In this document: positions 32,148-42,365 of the stretch, one piece after another
Layout of the letters: every line of letters begins with the position of its first letter
Numbering within the stretch: the stretch's first letter is position 1
From: Cherax quadricarinatus
Lineage: Eukaryota > Arthropoda > Malacostraca > Decapoda > Parastacidae
Direction of reading: 5' to 3'
Assembly (NCBI RefSeq): GCF_038502225.1
Contig: NW_027195249.1
Span: 186,871-250,870, forward strand
DNA length: 64,000 nucleotides
The notes under the pieces: model-generated
What the model was told of the DNA's origin: nothing
What the model saw: only the letters and a program-made list of their open reading frames with translations
The model's database searches: none
Translations under genes and position numbers: made by a program

Positions 32148-32189
32148 CCTGGTACAGATTCACAGAGAGCACACAAACAGGTCTTCACA

Positions 32190-32417
32190 GAGCTAAGTAC
32201 ACGTCACCACTGAGCTAAGTACACGTCACCACTGAGAGCTAAGTACACGTCACCACTGAGCTAAGTACACGTCACCACTGAGCTAAGTACACGTCACCAC
32301 TGAGCTAAGTACACGTCACCACTGAGCTAAGTACACGTCACCACTCAAGAGCTAAGTACACGTCACCACTGAGAGCTAAGTACACGTCACCACTGAGAGC
32401 TAAGTACACGTCACCAC
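32190..32417 (-). promoter_or_regulatory. Tandem 22-bp monomers at the CR1-B 5' end
   Basis: Ten copies of a unit reading on the minus strand TGGTGACGTGTACTTAGCT, spaced 22 bases apart with a few 24-25 base steps. Each contains TGACGTG, a CRE/ATF-like core. CR1-B copy 2 keeps a single diverged copy near 55153-55172. The position resembles the tandem promoter monomers at the 5' end of some LINE-1 families; promoter activity is inferred. Confidence 0.75.
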
Positions 32418-32564
32418 AACATAATTGAGGTTCAGACATGCATTCGTGGAGCCCCAGACCGACATAATGAGACTAGTCACGAGGGAGCATTCACCAAATT
32501 CAACTTCAATAACAAAAACATAAAGTGGGACCAAGTAAACCAAGTCCTAAATGCTGCTCAGTTT

Positions 32565-32981
32565 TGGTCCCCTTACTACAGGATGGACATAGACTCATTA
32601 GAGAACATACAGAGAAGAATGACTAAAATGATTTACTGTGTAAGGAACCTCCCGTATGAAGATAGACTTAAAGCCTTAAATCTCCACTCTCTGGAGAGGC
32701 GTAGAATGAGGGGAGATATCATTGAAGTGTATAAGTGGATGACGGGCATAAACAAGGGAGACATTAATAAAGTACTGAGGGTGTCGAACCAGGTAAGAAC
32801 CAGGAATAATGGATTTAAGTTGGATAAATTTAGATTTAGAAAGGACATAGGTAAGTACTGGTTTTCTAACAGAGTTGTAGATGCGTGGAACAGTCTTCCC
32901 AGTGGGCTGATAGAGGTTAGGACCTTGGGTAGCTTTAAGAAGAGACTGGACAAATATATGAGTGGGAGGGGCTGGATTTGA
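32565..32981 (+). pseudogene. CR1-B-type ORF2 C-terminal fragment
   Basis: Encodes RMDIDSLENIQRRMTKMIYC through LDKYMSGRGWI, matching the last 140 or so residues of CR1-B ORF2 but clearly diverged (for example MTGINKGDINKVLRVSNQVR). The frame is open to its natural stop; upstream RT is absent because of 5' truncation. No catalytic function. Confidence 0.85.
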
Positions 32982-33024
32982 TTGGTGTCAATGGGTACGG
33001 GAGTTATTTCTTGAGTAGCTTTAG

Positions 33025-35062
33025 TTGTTGTTGTTAAAGATTCGCCAGTATTTTCCCGGCCCGGGCCCTTCCAAGTGGTGGCCCGGCACTGGCTCCCTGT
33101 CTAGGGAGTGTCTGAGACCTAAGTCTCCCATGGGAGGAGGCACAAGTACCCCCCTCATCTTGTAAGGTACAAACTCGGGCTCTGGCACCAACCATGCCCT
33201 AGAAGGGCAATGCATGGTGTCGATCGTGCTAGTGCTGTGCTCTCCTGTGTGGAGTGTCGTGTGTTGGTGTTCATTTTCATTCATGTTGATTCGCAGGTCC
33301 TTCTGGCCCAGGTCTTCTCCAGATGGTGACCCGGCAGTGGCCCCCCGGGTGGGGGGTGACGATAATCATCTTTCTTCTTTCTTGGCCCTCCGGTTGGAGG
33401 ATGTCGTCTTCTTCTATCTTGCGCTGACTTCCCCAAAGAGAAGCGCAGTCGGGCAGAGGCAGCAGTTACAGGGTTGATTGGAGCCACACCCCAGCTTTAG
33501 CGGACAGCAAAGTGCTGGGTGAATGGTCATGGATAGTCGTGCTAGACGAGGGTACCGTCTTCAAGGTCCCTATTCTGAAGCATCCTGAATTTCCTCTTTG
33601 AGGTGTACTTGACTTCCACAAGGTGTTGGGTGTTGGCAGTGAGTAGTCTGGTCATGTCTGCAGTGGTGTATGTAGCAGTTTGGTCGTAGGTATACTTGAC
33701 TGTTCCGTCCTGGAGGTGATGATGGATTTCTGAAGACAGCATTGTGTTCTTATACTGCTTGGTTGTGTAGAAGTATACACCCTTCAGATATCGGACTTGT
33801 TGTGGTGCAGCAGTGTCAGTGACAGTGGCACCGTGAGGTGCATCCGCAGTGTCTTGTGTTTTTGCTTTCTTGGCTGGTGGCTGAACTGGTGAAGGCGAGA
33901 TTTCCGACTGGTCAGTTGCTCTAGCAGTGGATGAAAGCGGTAGTTGACTCTCATTGGTGGGTTTTGCCGACGTCTCAGAGGTCTCTGATTGGTCCATCTC
34001 TGTGTCTAGTGGAGGTTGTGACAGCGGTGGAGCAGCGGTGATGCTGGTAATATTTGCAGTAGATTTTAGGATCTCAGTGGAAGGTGGTGATGCAGGGAAT
34101 GTGAGGCCAGGCATATTATTTAGTTTGAAAAGTTCATTGATGGTGGTGTTGAAGGAACCAGGCTCAGCTGCATTCTGTACATGAGCATACATAATGCATC
34201 AAAGAATCTTGGTGGAGTCGGCAGTAGGTGCTGGCAGGGAAGTGGTGGGAGCAGCTTGCGTGGCATGTAGTATCTTGGTAGTGTCTGCTTGAAACTTGGC
34301 GATAGCAGAATATGTGGTTGCTTGTGGGTTGGGTTTCTTTTGTTGTTGTTGTTTCTTGAGTATGTCTCTTCTGGTAGGGCACCTGGCAGCAAGAGTATGG
34401 TGGTCATTCTTGCAGTTCAAGCATTTAGGTGGTGAAGCAGTAGTGCAATTCTTGAAGTCATGACCCTCACGGCCACAGGTGGAGCAGAACTTCTTGTCCT
34501 TGGTAGGACAATCATTTGTGGTGTGTAAGTATGAGTAACAATTATAGCACTGTGAGATATGTTGGAATTTCTCTGCTTCGATGAAGGCTGGGTTGATGTG
34601 GAAGTAGTGAATAGCCAGGCCCTCAGCGAGAGCTCTGGCTGCCATGTTGACGTCACTGAAGGTGACCTTCAGCATGGATGAAGCATTGGGTATTTTAGTA
34701 ATGAAGTCCACCTTGGCCCAAGGGTTCTTTGCTTCGATAGATGACTTGATTTCTTCAGTGGCCTGTACAGTGATAAGGTTGTCGAGTCGCTTGAGGAACA
34801 CAGTTCTCCTGGCCCTCAGTGCTGGGGAAGTCAAGACAAGAAATCCCTGGTCTCGTAGAGTGGTAGTAGCAGTGGTGGTAAGTAGTTTCTCAGCCTATGT
34901 GTCGTCTGTACAGACGACAACAAAGGCCTCTTTGAGCGATAAAATCGCATTACATTTGACTTGCAGCCTGCCACTAACGACAGCTGCAAGTGCTAGTTTG
35001 GACGACTCATTGGTTGTGCCACTAGCTGGTTTGATCTTTACTCTGTTAGAGTAATGCATCGT
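33025..35062 (-). mobile_element. Lin-D: ORF1-only LINE derivative
   Basis: Minus strand, about 2.04 kb, with a (CAA)n-like 3' tail (plus-strand TTGTTGTTGTT at 33025-33035). Flanked by GAGTAGCTTTAG (33013-33024) and GAGTAAGCTTTAG (35063-35075), a target duplication with one extra base. It contains one ORF1-type gene and about 500 bases of GC-rich 3' sequence, but no endonuclease or RT. The right end falls only a few bases before the ORF1 ATG. Confidence 0.75.
33542..35059 (-). pseudogene. Lin-D ORF1: three-knuckle gag-like protein with two in-frame stops
   Basis: One unshifted frame of about 505 codons from ATG at 35059 to TAG at 33544-33542. In-frame stops are a TAG near 34893 and a TGA at 34201-34199. 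Between them: LRARRTVFLKRLDNLITV, an RRM-like region (LKVTFSDVNMAARALAEGLAI), then three zinc knuckles, CYNCYSYLHTTNDC, CSTCGREGHDFKNC and CLNCKNDHHTLAARC. The C-terminal half is Thr/Pro/Ser-rich and ends with VEVKYTSKRKFRML. Such proteins bind element RNA in I/Jockey-type LINEs. Codon frame preservation with only two stops suggests fairly recent decay. Confidence 0.75.
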
Positions 35063-35170
35063 GAGTAAGCTTTAGGTAGATGTCGTTTTGATAAGGACCT
35101 GCCTCGTATGGGCCAGTAGGCCTTCTGCAGTGTTCCTACATTCTTATGTTCTTATGTTCTTATGTTCTTA

Positions 35171-36974
35171 AGATAGACTAAGCAACACAGACCCCAACTT
35201 AAGCCTAGAACAGATTAACTCAGTGGCACTTGATGTATGCTCAAGGTTTATTCTTTTAAGAAAAAGGAGGAGTAGATGTAAAATAGAAAGAGACAGGCGC
35301 TCCCTTTACAGGCGACGGAAAAGAATAACAGACCGGCTAAAAGAGGTCAATATATCTGAAATGCGTAGGGAGACACTGGTCATAGAAATAGCAAGCATCA
35401 AACTCAAGCTAAAGGAATCTTATAGGAGTCAGGAATCGCGGGAAGAACTAAAAGCCATAAATGAAATCGAAAGAAACCCAAAGTATTTCTTCTCCTATGC
35501 CAAATCAAAGTCGAGAACAACATCCAGTATTGGGCCCCTACTTAAACAAGATGGGTCCTACACAGATGACAGCAAGGAAATGAGTGAGCTACTCAAGTCC
35601 CAATATGACTCAGTTTTTAGCAAGCCGCTAACCAGACTGAGAGTCGAAGATCAAAACGAATTTTTTATGAGAGAGCCACAAAATTTGGTTAACACAAGCC
35701 TATCCGATGTTATCCTGACGCCAAATGACTTCGAACAGGCGATAAATGACATGCCCATGCACTCTGCCCCAGGGCCAGACTCATGGAACTCCGTGTTCAT
35801 CAAGAACTGCAAGAAGCCCCTATCACGAGCCTTTTCCATCCTATGGAGAGGGAGCATGGACACGGGGGTCGTCCCACAATTACTTAAAACAACAGACATA
35901 GCCCCACTCCACAAAGGGGGCAGTAAAGCAACAGCAAAGAACTACAGACCGATAGCACTAACATCCCATATCATAAAAATCTTTGAAAGGGTCCTAAGAA
36001 GCAAGATCACCACACATCTAGAAACCCATCAGTTACACAACCCAGGGCAACATGGGTTTAGAACAGGTCGCTCCTGTCTGTCTCAACTATTGGATCACTA
36101 CGACAAGGTCCTAAATGCACTAGAAGATAAAAAGAATGCAGATGTAATATATACAGACTTTGCAAAAGCCTTCGACAAGTGTGACCATGGCGTAATAGCG
36201 CACAAAATGCGTGCTAAAGGGATAACAGGAAAAGTCGGTCGACGGATCTATAATTTCCTCACTAACAGAACACAGAGAGTAGTCGTCAACAGAGTAAAGT
36301 CCGAGGCAGCTACGGTGAAAAGCTCAGTTCCACAAGGCACAGTACTCGCTCCCATCTTGTTCCTCATCCTCATATCCGACATAGACAAGGATGTCAGCCA
36401 CAGCACCGTGTCTTCCTTTGCAGATGACACCCGAATCTGCATGACAGTGTCTTCCATTGCAGACACTGCAAGGCTCCAGGCGGACATCAACCGAATCTTT
36501 CAGTGGGCTGCAGAAAACAATATGAATTTCAACGATGAGAAATTTCAATTACTCAGATATGGTAAACACGAGGAAATTAAATCTTCATCAGAGTACAAAA
36601 CAAATTCTGGCCACAAAATAGAGCGAAACACCAACGTCAAAGACCTGGGAGTGATCATGTCGGAGGATCTCACCTTCAAGGACCATAACATTGTATCAAT
36701 CGCATCTGCTAGAAAAATGACAGGATGGATAATGAGAACCTTCAAAACTAGGGAGGCCAAGCCCATGATGACACTCTTCAGGTCACTTGTTCTATCTAGG
36801 CTGGAATATTGCTGCACACTAACAGCACCTTTCAAGGCAGGTGAAATTGCTGACCTAGAAAATGTACAGAGAACCTTCACGGCACACATAACAGAGATAA
36901 AACACCTCAATTACTGGGAGCGCTTGAGGTTCCTGAACCTGTATTCCCTGGAATGCAGGCAGGAGATATACATG
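35171..36974 (+). pseudogene. CR1-A copy 3 ORF2: linker and RT, chimeric C-terminus
   Basis: An open frame of 590 codons (35223-36995). It holds the basic linker (RCKIERDRRSLYRRRKR), NYRPIALTSHIIKIFERV, HGFRTGRSCLSQLL, YTDFAKAFDKCDHG, SSVPQGTVLAP, FADDTRICM and the C-terminal LENVQRTFTAHITEI region. All RT catalytic residues are intact. The frame then runs into the inserted CR1-B 3' end and stops after YMSGRGWV, making a chimeric tail. The endonuclease is missing apart from the 32418-32550 scrap, so the copy is dead despite an open RT. Confidence 0.85.
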
Positions 36975-37127
36975 AGTGGGAGGGGCTGGGTTTGATTGGT
37001 GTTGGGGGGTGCGGGAGTTGTTTCTTGAGTAGCTTTAGGTAGATGTCGTTTTGATAAGGACCTGCCTCGTATGGGCCAGTAGGCCTTCTGCAGTGTTCCT
37101 ACATTCTTATGTTCTTATGTTCTTATG
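36975..37127 (+). mobile_element. CR1-B-type 3' end, 153 bases, inside CR1-A copy 3
   Basis: Begins at AGTGGGAGGGGCTGGG and ends TTCTTATGTTCTTATG, placed between ACATG and ATTATATAC of CR1-A, which are contiguous in other CR1-A copies (near 24785). No target duplication beyond a shared ATG. Confidence 0.8.
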
Positions 37128-37508
37128 ATTATATACACCTGGAAAATCCTAGAGGGACTAGTACCGAACTTGCACACGAAAATCACTCACTACAAAAGCA
37201 AAAGACTTGGCAGACGATGCAACATCCCCCCAATGAAAAGCAGGGGTGTCACTAGCACGTTAAGAGACCATACACTAAGTGTCAGGGGCCCGAGACTGTT
37301 CAACTGCCTCCCAGCATACATAAGGGGGATTACCAACAGACCCCTGGCAGTCTTCAAGCTGGCACTGGACAAGCACCTAAAGTCGGTTCCTGACCAGCCG
37401 GGCTGTGGCTCGTACGTTGGTTTGCGTGCAGCCAGCAGCAACAGCCTGGTTGATCAGGCTCTGATCCACCAGGAGGCCTGGTCACAGACTGGGCCGCGGG
37501 GGCGTTGA
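37128..37508 (+). pseudogene. CR1-A copy 3 ORF2 C-terminal remainder
   Basis: Encodes TWKILEGLVPNLHTKITHY, SVRGPRLFNCLPAYIRGI and the family C-terminus LVDQALIHQEAWSQTG. Continuous with the RT segment if the inserted 153 bases are ignored. Confidence 0.85.
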
Positions 37509-37691
37509 CCCCCGGAACTCTCTCCAGGTAAACTCCAGTTAATTCTTGGGTAGCTTTGGGTAGAGGTCGTTTTGATAAGGACCTGCCTTACATGGGCCAG
37601 TAGGCCTTCTGCAGTGTTCCTCCATTCTTATGTTCTTATGTAATACAGGAGCAGAGGAAAGCGGATGCTTCAACTTTGTAAATGAGTCTGA

Positions 37692-38790
37692 TCAATCCCT
37701 AGTCCAGATGAACTGAACTTTGCTACTAGTGAGCTCAGTGAGAGGAGCAGCAATTTGAGAAAAGTTTGGACAGAACTTGCCATAATATCCTGCCATGCCC
37801 AAGAATCTCTGTACTCCCTTCCTATCCTGTGGCACTGGAAATGCAGATAAAGCTCTAACCTTAGCATCAATAGGAGCAACCTCACCTTGGCCAATACAAA
37901 AGCCTAGATAGGTAATCTTTGCTTGATCAAAACTACATTTAGCTAAATTAACAGTGAAGTTGTAGTGTGCCAGTCTCTCAAACAATGCTCTGAGATGTGT
38001 CAAGTGTTGTTCCCACTCATCACTGTACACCACTAAGTCGTCAAGGGAGGCTTCTACTCCGTCTAAGTTGTAGGTCAATTCGTTCATTATACGTGGGAAT
38101 GAGGAAGCTGTCTTACACAGGCTGAAGGGAGTGACGAGATAGTTGAACAGTACAAGCAGATATTTCTTGAGCACGTTCAGTAAGCGGGACTTGATAATAG
38201 CCTGACACACGATCAATAAGGGCGTCAATGGAGGTAGGGGGTAACCATCAGGCAAGGTGACAAAGTTCACTTTCCGGTAATCAGTGCATATCCTGAAACT
38301 ACCATCAGGTTTGGGCACTAAAATACATGGATATGACCATGGACTTTTACTGTGCTCAATAAGTCCATGAGATAACAAAGGCAACTTCTCTCAACGCTTT
38401 ATGCTTCGCTGGACTCATCCTATATGGCGATTGTTTAATGGGTGATGTTATCCATACATCAACGTCATGTACACCCAGAGTACAACATTTAGGAACATCA
38501 CTGAACAATTCAGGGTACTGCAAAATCATGTTTTTAATATCACCAGCTTTATCAATCTCAAGGTTACTATGAAAATAGTGATTGTAGAGTCACTGAATTT
38601 TCTAAGTGCATCTCTATACCCCTAGAGATGTCAGGCAGACTGACGTTTTCTTCCTCTGTCCTAGGAAGAATAGATGTAGTAGGTAGAGGATTAACGTAGT
38701 ATGCCTTGAGCTAGTTAACATGGTACACATGATTTGATTTCCTCTTCCCAAGCTTACGTATTAAATAATTATCTCAGATGTGATTCGTCA
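37692..38790 (-). pseudogene. Gypsy B pol: reverse transcriptase
   Basis: Frame 38384-37692 encodes SYPCILVPKPDGSFRICTDY, RKVNFVTLPDGYPLPPLTPL, VTPFSLCKTASSF, SLDDLVVYSDEWEQHL, YLGFCIGQGEV and RFLGMAGYYGKFCPNFSQI. Upstream, broken frames to about 38790 contain the entry into pol (MSPAKHKALREKL-like). The active-site YXDD reads SLDD here, which should abolish polymerisation. Unlike element A, this copy keeps the N-terminal half of RT in normal order. It stops at 37641 before RNase H. Confidence 0.82.
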
Positions 38791-39025
38791 AGTCCTACTT
38801 TGCCTCCTGATAAGGACTCATAGCTGAATGAATCTTTTTGTCAGATACACTTTCTGATGCTAGTCATCTATTCTGAGTAATATTATCGAAAACAGTGGGA
38901 TCAGAGGCATTACTAGGATTTTGGTGCCTTTGTTGCATGGAAGAAGATACAACTTGTGTAGGGGCACCAGCCGCACAACCGTTTCTTGTATCTCTTTCTA
39001 ACTTATAGCAATACTCTCTAGCATG
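38791..39025 (-). other. Gypsy B gag-pol junction, degraded
   Basis: Sequence parallel to 20840-20940 of element A. No readable protease motif. Confidence 0.4.
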
Positions 39026-40429
39026 TCATTTTCTGTTACAATAGGTACATTTAACTTTCTTCTTCTCAGTATCAGATTTCTGTCTAGCCACACAGACAGA
39101 TTCAGGGCTGTGAGTTTTCCTGTTAAAGGTATGAGAAGTTACAGTAGCAGGTATATCAGGCTGGCACTGATCAGCTGATTTAGGTTGCCAACTTCTAGGA
39201 CACTTTTTAATTACCTTGCTTCTCTGTGTGTTAGTATGTACAAGTTTCTGAGAAATCTCATAACTGTCTGCTAATGCTGCAGTTTCCAGAATATCCGAGG
39301 CAGTATGATCGATCAGATAGTCTTGTATGTCAGCAGACATACAGTTGCTAAACTCTTCGTGAAGTAACAGCTGAACCAGACTCATAATTATCACACTTAC
39401 CGGCCCTGCACCACCTCTCAAATTTAACTTTTTTCTCATGAGCAAACACGACACAAGTTTGATCTTGTCGTCATTGTAATGTACGAAATGCACGTTGATA
39501 ACTTACAGGTAACAAGTTATATGTCTCTAAAATAGTTTCCTTGACAGTGTCATAACTAATGTACTTGGCAAATGGTAAAGCAGCAGTACAAGTTTGAGCT
39601 CTTCCTGTCAAAGCTGTGTGTAACAACATAGCCCAATGCTTACATGGCCAGTTCACAGCACGTGCCTGGTTCTCAAACACATCAAAGGTGTCTAAGTCAG
39701 TCTGAAAAAAACATAGGAACTAGTGAGGCAGCTTTCTGCACATTAAATGTGTCCTGTGCTGTATTAACAGGTTTATCAACTTTGTCAGATCTATTAGTCT
39801 GTTGTCTTTCGAGACGAACAGTTTCTCTCTGGAAATTTTTGTTCAATTTCCTCTGTGCCTCTATTTGTGCAGTCTGCAACATAATGAGGCATTCCATCCT
39901 CTCAAACTGTTCCTAAGAGATAGGACCAGTGGGTAACGGAGGAGTAGATGAATTAACACGTCTTTCTGGACGGTCCTTAGGTCGGGCACTGAGTCCAGCC
40001 ATCCCCAGAATGTCTAAATCTGGTCTAGGATAAGTAGATATGGGTGTAGCATACATGGTACTACTATGAAGCTGAGTCATACTACCAGCTGCACTCTGTA
40101 CTATTGTTAGTCAGGCGGGAAGGTGTTAGCATGAACGGAGCTACACTAAGCTCAGACACTTCTGCCATAGTTGCTCTCTCTTCTACGTCATCAAATAGTC
40201 ATGCTTCCTGTGACACTATGCTCTCTGTATCTGAATCATAATCAGACATCTCTGCATGAGCAGGAAACAATATATCTTTAATTAAAGCTCTGACAGTTTC
40301 TGCAGTGTAATTTCTGTTATACGTCACACTGAGATATATGGCTACTCGGCAACACATCTGAAGTTTTAAAGTTGCTAACTTTGAGAAAGTCAGAGTATCA
40401 ATTAACTGTATCATTTTGACATACATCAC
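39026..40429 (-). pseudogene. Gypsy B gag, broken
   Basis: Pieces: 40429-40199 (VRALIKDILFPAHAEMSDY), 39897-39697 (LIMLQTAQIEAQRKLN), 39680-39471 (FENQARAVNWPCKHWAMLL) and 39493-39026 (SDILETAALADSYEISQKL and CTYCNRK). The zinc knuckle is damaged: the minus strand after CNRK shows a changed base where element A has the Gly-His of the knuckle. Several frameshifts. The order and sequence match element A throughout. Confidence 0.75.
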
Positions 40430-40509
40430 GAAAATAAGTAAACTACAAGAGAGTGATTATGGGAAACTATAATCCTGTATATCGCAGAGTCACTTATTTG
40501 CACAGAACT

Positions 40510-40869
40510 GCTTAATGCCTCAAATGATGTAGTCGAAGTTTTAGCCGTAAAGATCGAGAACCAAAACCTAGTCATTGTGGTAGTCTACAAGCCTCTGGAT
40601 GCAACGTCCCAGCAATTCCAGGAACAGCTGTTAAAGATTGACCACTGTCTGGAAAATCTGCCAGCTCCTGCCCACAACATCTTGCTCCTGGGGGATTTCA
40701 ACTTGAGGCACCTAAAATGGTGGAATATAGCAAATAATGTTGTTGCAGTGATAACACCAGGAGGCAGCTCTGACAAAAACTCACACACACAAGCCTTTAA
40801 ATCTCTGCACAAAATTCAACTTAAACCAGCAAATAATAGAGCCTACTAGACTGTAGAATACACTAGACC
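40510..40869 (+). pseudogene. CR1-A copy 4 endonuclease fragment, left of hAT
   Basis: Encodes VVVYKPLDATSQQFQEQLLK and NILLLGDFNLRHLKW before a frameshift near 40795. The SDH segment lies to the right of the hAT insertion. Non-functional. Confidence 0.8.
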
Positions 40870-40950
40870 CAGGGCCGGATTAAGAAGTCTCCGGGCCCTA
40901 GGCTATTCAGATTAGTGGGGCCCCTTTGAGTTAAGATTTCGTTCGGATTT

Positions 40951-41228
40951 TTAACCCCGGAGGGTTAGCCACCCAGGATAACCCAAGAAAGTCAGTGCGT
41001 CATCGAGGACTGTCTAACTTATTTCCATTGGGGTCCTTAATCTTGTCCCCCAGGATGCGACCCACACCAGTCGACTAACACCCAGGTACCTATTTGCTGC
41101 TAGGTGAACAGGACAACAGGTGTAAGGAAACGTGTCGAAATGTTTCCACCCGCCGGGAATCGAACCCGGGCCCTCCGTGTGTGAAGCGGAAGCTTTAGCC
41201 ACCAGGCCACCGGCCACCTTCACCAGGC
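40951..41228 (-). mobile_element. tRNA-derived SINE inside hAT
   Basis: Minus strand. The head at 41147-41219 has a B box GGTTCGATTCC (41166-41156) and an A-box-like TGGCCTGGTGGC (about 41210-41199), with an anticodon-arm-like GCTTCACACACGG resembling tRNA-Val. A body of about 190 bases follows, to around 40951. Internal Pol III promoter boxes are visible. Boundaries and target duplication are uncertain. Confidence 0.75.
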
Positions 41229-41613
41229 CACCGGTAAGCGAAGCGACCCTTTCCAGCTTGGGGGTGGGGGTGGGGGTCGGTGTGAGCCTGTTTAAGGTCT
41301 AATTAAATACATTCTGGCTATATAGATTAAATTTAAAAGGGAAAGTACATCAAGACAACCAAAACCATTTACCAACAGCCATTATAACTATCTTGTTAAA
41401 TCATGCATTTTAAAGAGAATAAACTCAAGACAGCATAGTATTACTAGATTAGGCTATTAAAGTAGTGACATCATGTACCTATTATATTCAGCATAACCAC
41501 TACAGCACTATTATTCCCTTTATAAATCACTGACCATTATTGTATCATGCATAAGACTATCAAATCATATAAACTCAAGAAAGTAAAGAATTGTTTATAT
41601 TCACAGGCACTTC

Positions 41614-42111
41614 TTAAATAAACTTTTTTCTGGATTTCATATTGGCAAAATCATCAATTATATTCTGAAAATCAATATTTCTTGTTAGATCAGACTCAAT
41701 GGTCAACAAGGCTAGGTTACACAATTTGTCTTGGCTCATTGTTGAATGGAGCTGGTTTTTCACTCTTTTCAAAACAGAAAATGAACGTTCTCCTTCACAG
41801 TTAGTAGCTGGAAGTGTTAGGTAAAGGCAATACACTATGTCAACATTAGGGAAGGTTTCTGAGATACCTGCATTTCTTAAATGTTTCAAAGCAGCTGAGG
41901 GTGCACATTTTTCAGGTGGAGCTTTAATCTGATTCATATTCCCAGAAAAATGAACTATTTCTTCAACAAATGTGTCCTGAACATCTGCTGAAAGTTGTTG
42001 TTGCAACTTTAACGCAGCTTCTCTCAATTCTGCATCTGGCATAGTAGTAATTTTGAACAGAAATCCAAACTTGTCATTGAGATTCTGGTAGATTTCTTTT
42101 CTTTTCACCAA
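41614..42111 (-). pseudogene. hAT transposase C-terminal dimerisation domain remnant
   Basis: A 165-codon open frame with no ATG start; it reads through FTELVKRKEIYQ from upstream. It contains LPATNCEGERSFSVLKRVKN and STMSQDKLCNLALLTIESDL, the hallmark hAT C-terminal dimerisation motif (the xxxxSER(S/A)FS block). The BED zinc finger and the DDE catalytic core are absent: the element is too short (1.84 kb including SINEs). This is a non-autonomous, internally deleted hAT. Similar domains occur in host genes derived from hAT, but terminal repeats and target duplication show this one is a transposon. Confidence 0.88.
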
Positions 42112-42203
42112 TTCTGTAAACAGTGAATCCAGAATGACGAAGTATGTAGCTGTCTTACATTTCTTCAGTTAATTTGTCACAGTGCAAGTCTAGATAACGT
42201 GTA

Positions 42204-42365
42204 TTATTATTATAATCAAGGGGGAAGCGCTAAACCCGGAGGATTATACAGCGCCTGGGGGGGGGATGTGGAAGGCATTCAGGCTTAATTCGGGGAACTG
42301 GAGCACAGATCCAATTCCCTAAATCAAGAGCCCCTCACCAACATCAAGGAACCTTCCTGGAGGGG
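42204..42365 (-). mobile_element. Tail-sharing SINE, copy 1, inside hAT
   Basis: Plus strand starts (TTA)n ATAATCAAGGGGGAAGCGC and ends CTCCAGGAAGG-complement sequence. Flanked by perfect 13-base duplications TAGATAACGTGTA (42191-42203 and 42366-42378). The 3' end (left) matches the I-like LINE tail. About 160 bases. Confidence 0.9.

Larger units (their letters stand above)
28084..32417 (-). mobile_element. CR1-B copy 1, apparently complete
   Basis: Minus strand: tandem 5' monomers (32190-32417), ORF1 (32147-31182), ORF2 (31167-28231), short 3' UTR and terminal TTCTTATG-type octamers (plus strand ATAAGAACATAAGAACATAAGAA at 28078-28100). The 3' octamer tail is a hallmark of CR1-clade LINEs. 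Both ORFs are uninterrupted, so this is the best candidate for a recently active element here. Confidence 0.9.
32551..35170 (+). mobile_element. CR1-B-type 3' fragment inside CR1-A copy 3, holding Lin-D
   Basis: 5'-truncated CR1-B relative: 32551-33024 and 35063-35170, ending in repeated TTCTTATG. It is split by Lin-D with a target duplication around GAGTAGCTTTAG. Confidence 0.8.
32418..37640 (+). mobile_element. CR1-A copy 3, split by three insertions
   Basis: Plus strand. Segments: 32418-32550 (end of endonuclease), 35171-36974 (linker and RT) and 37128-37640 (C-terminus and full 3' UTR ending in TTCTTATG octamers). The gaps hold a CR1-B 3' end, itself broken by Lin-D, and a second CR1-B 3' end. 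About 16 bases of CR1-A are missing at the first gap. The right end lies in the pol region of gypsy B. Confidence 0.85.

Noticed and set aside
32190..32417. Regularly spaced 22-bp repeats could be called a CRISPR array
   Set aside because: Units are directly adjacent with no spacers, and the setting is a eukaryotic LINE 5' end.
41147..41219. A tRNA-Val-like gene
   Set aside because: A and B boxes are present but the acceptor stem does not close properly, and the sequence continues into a SINE body.
41614..42111. A host gene with a hAT-derived domain
   Set aside because: Perfect terminal inverted repeats and an 8-base target duplication show it is a transposon remnant, and it lacks a start codon.
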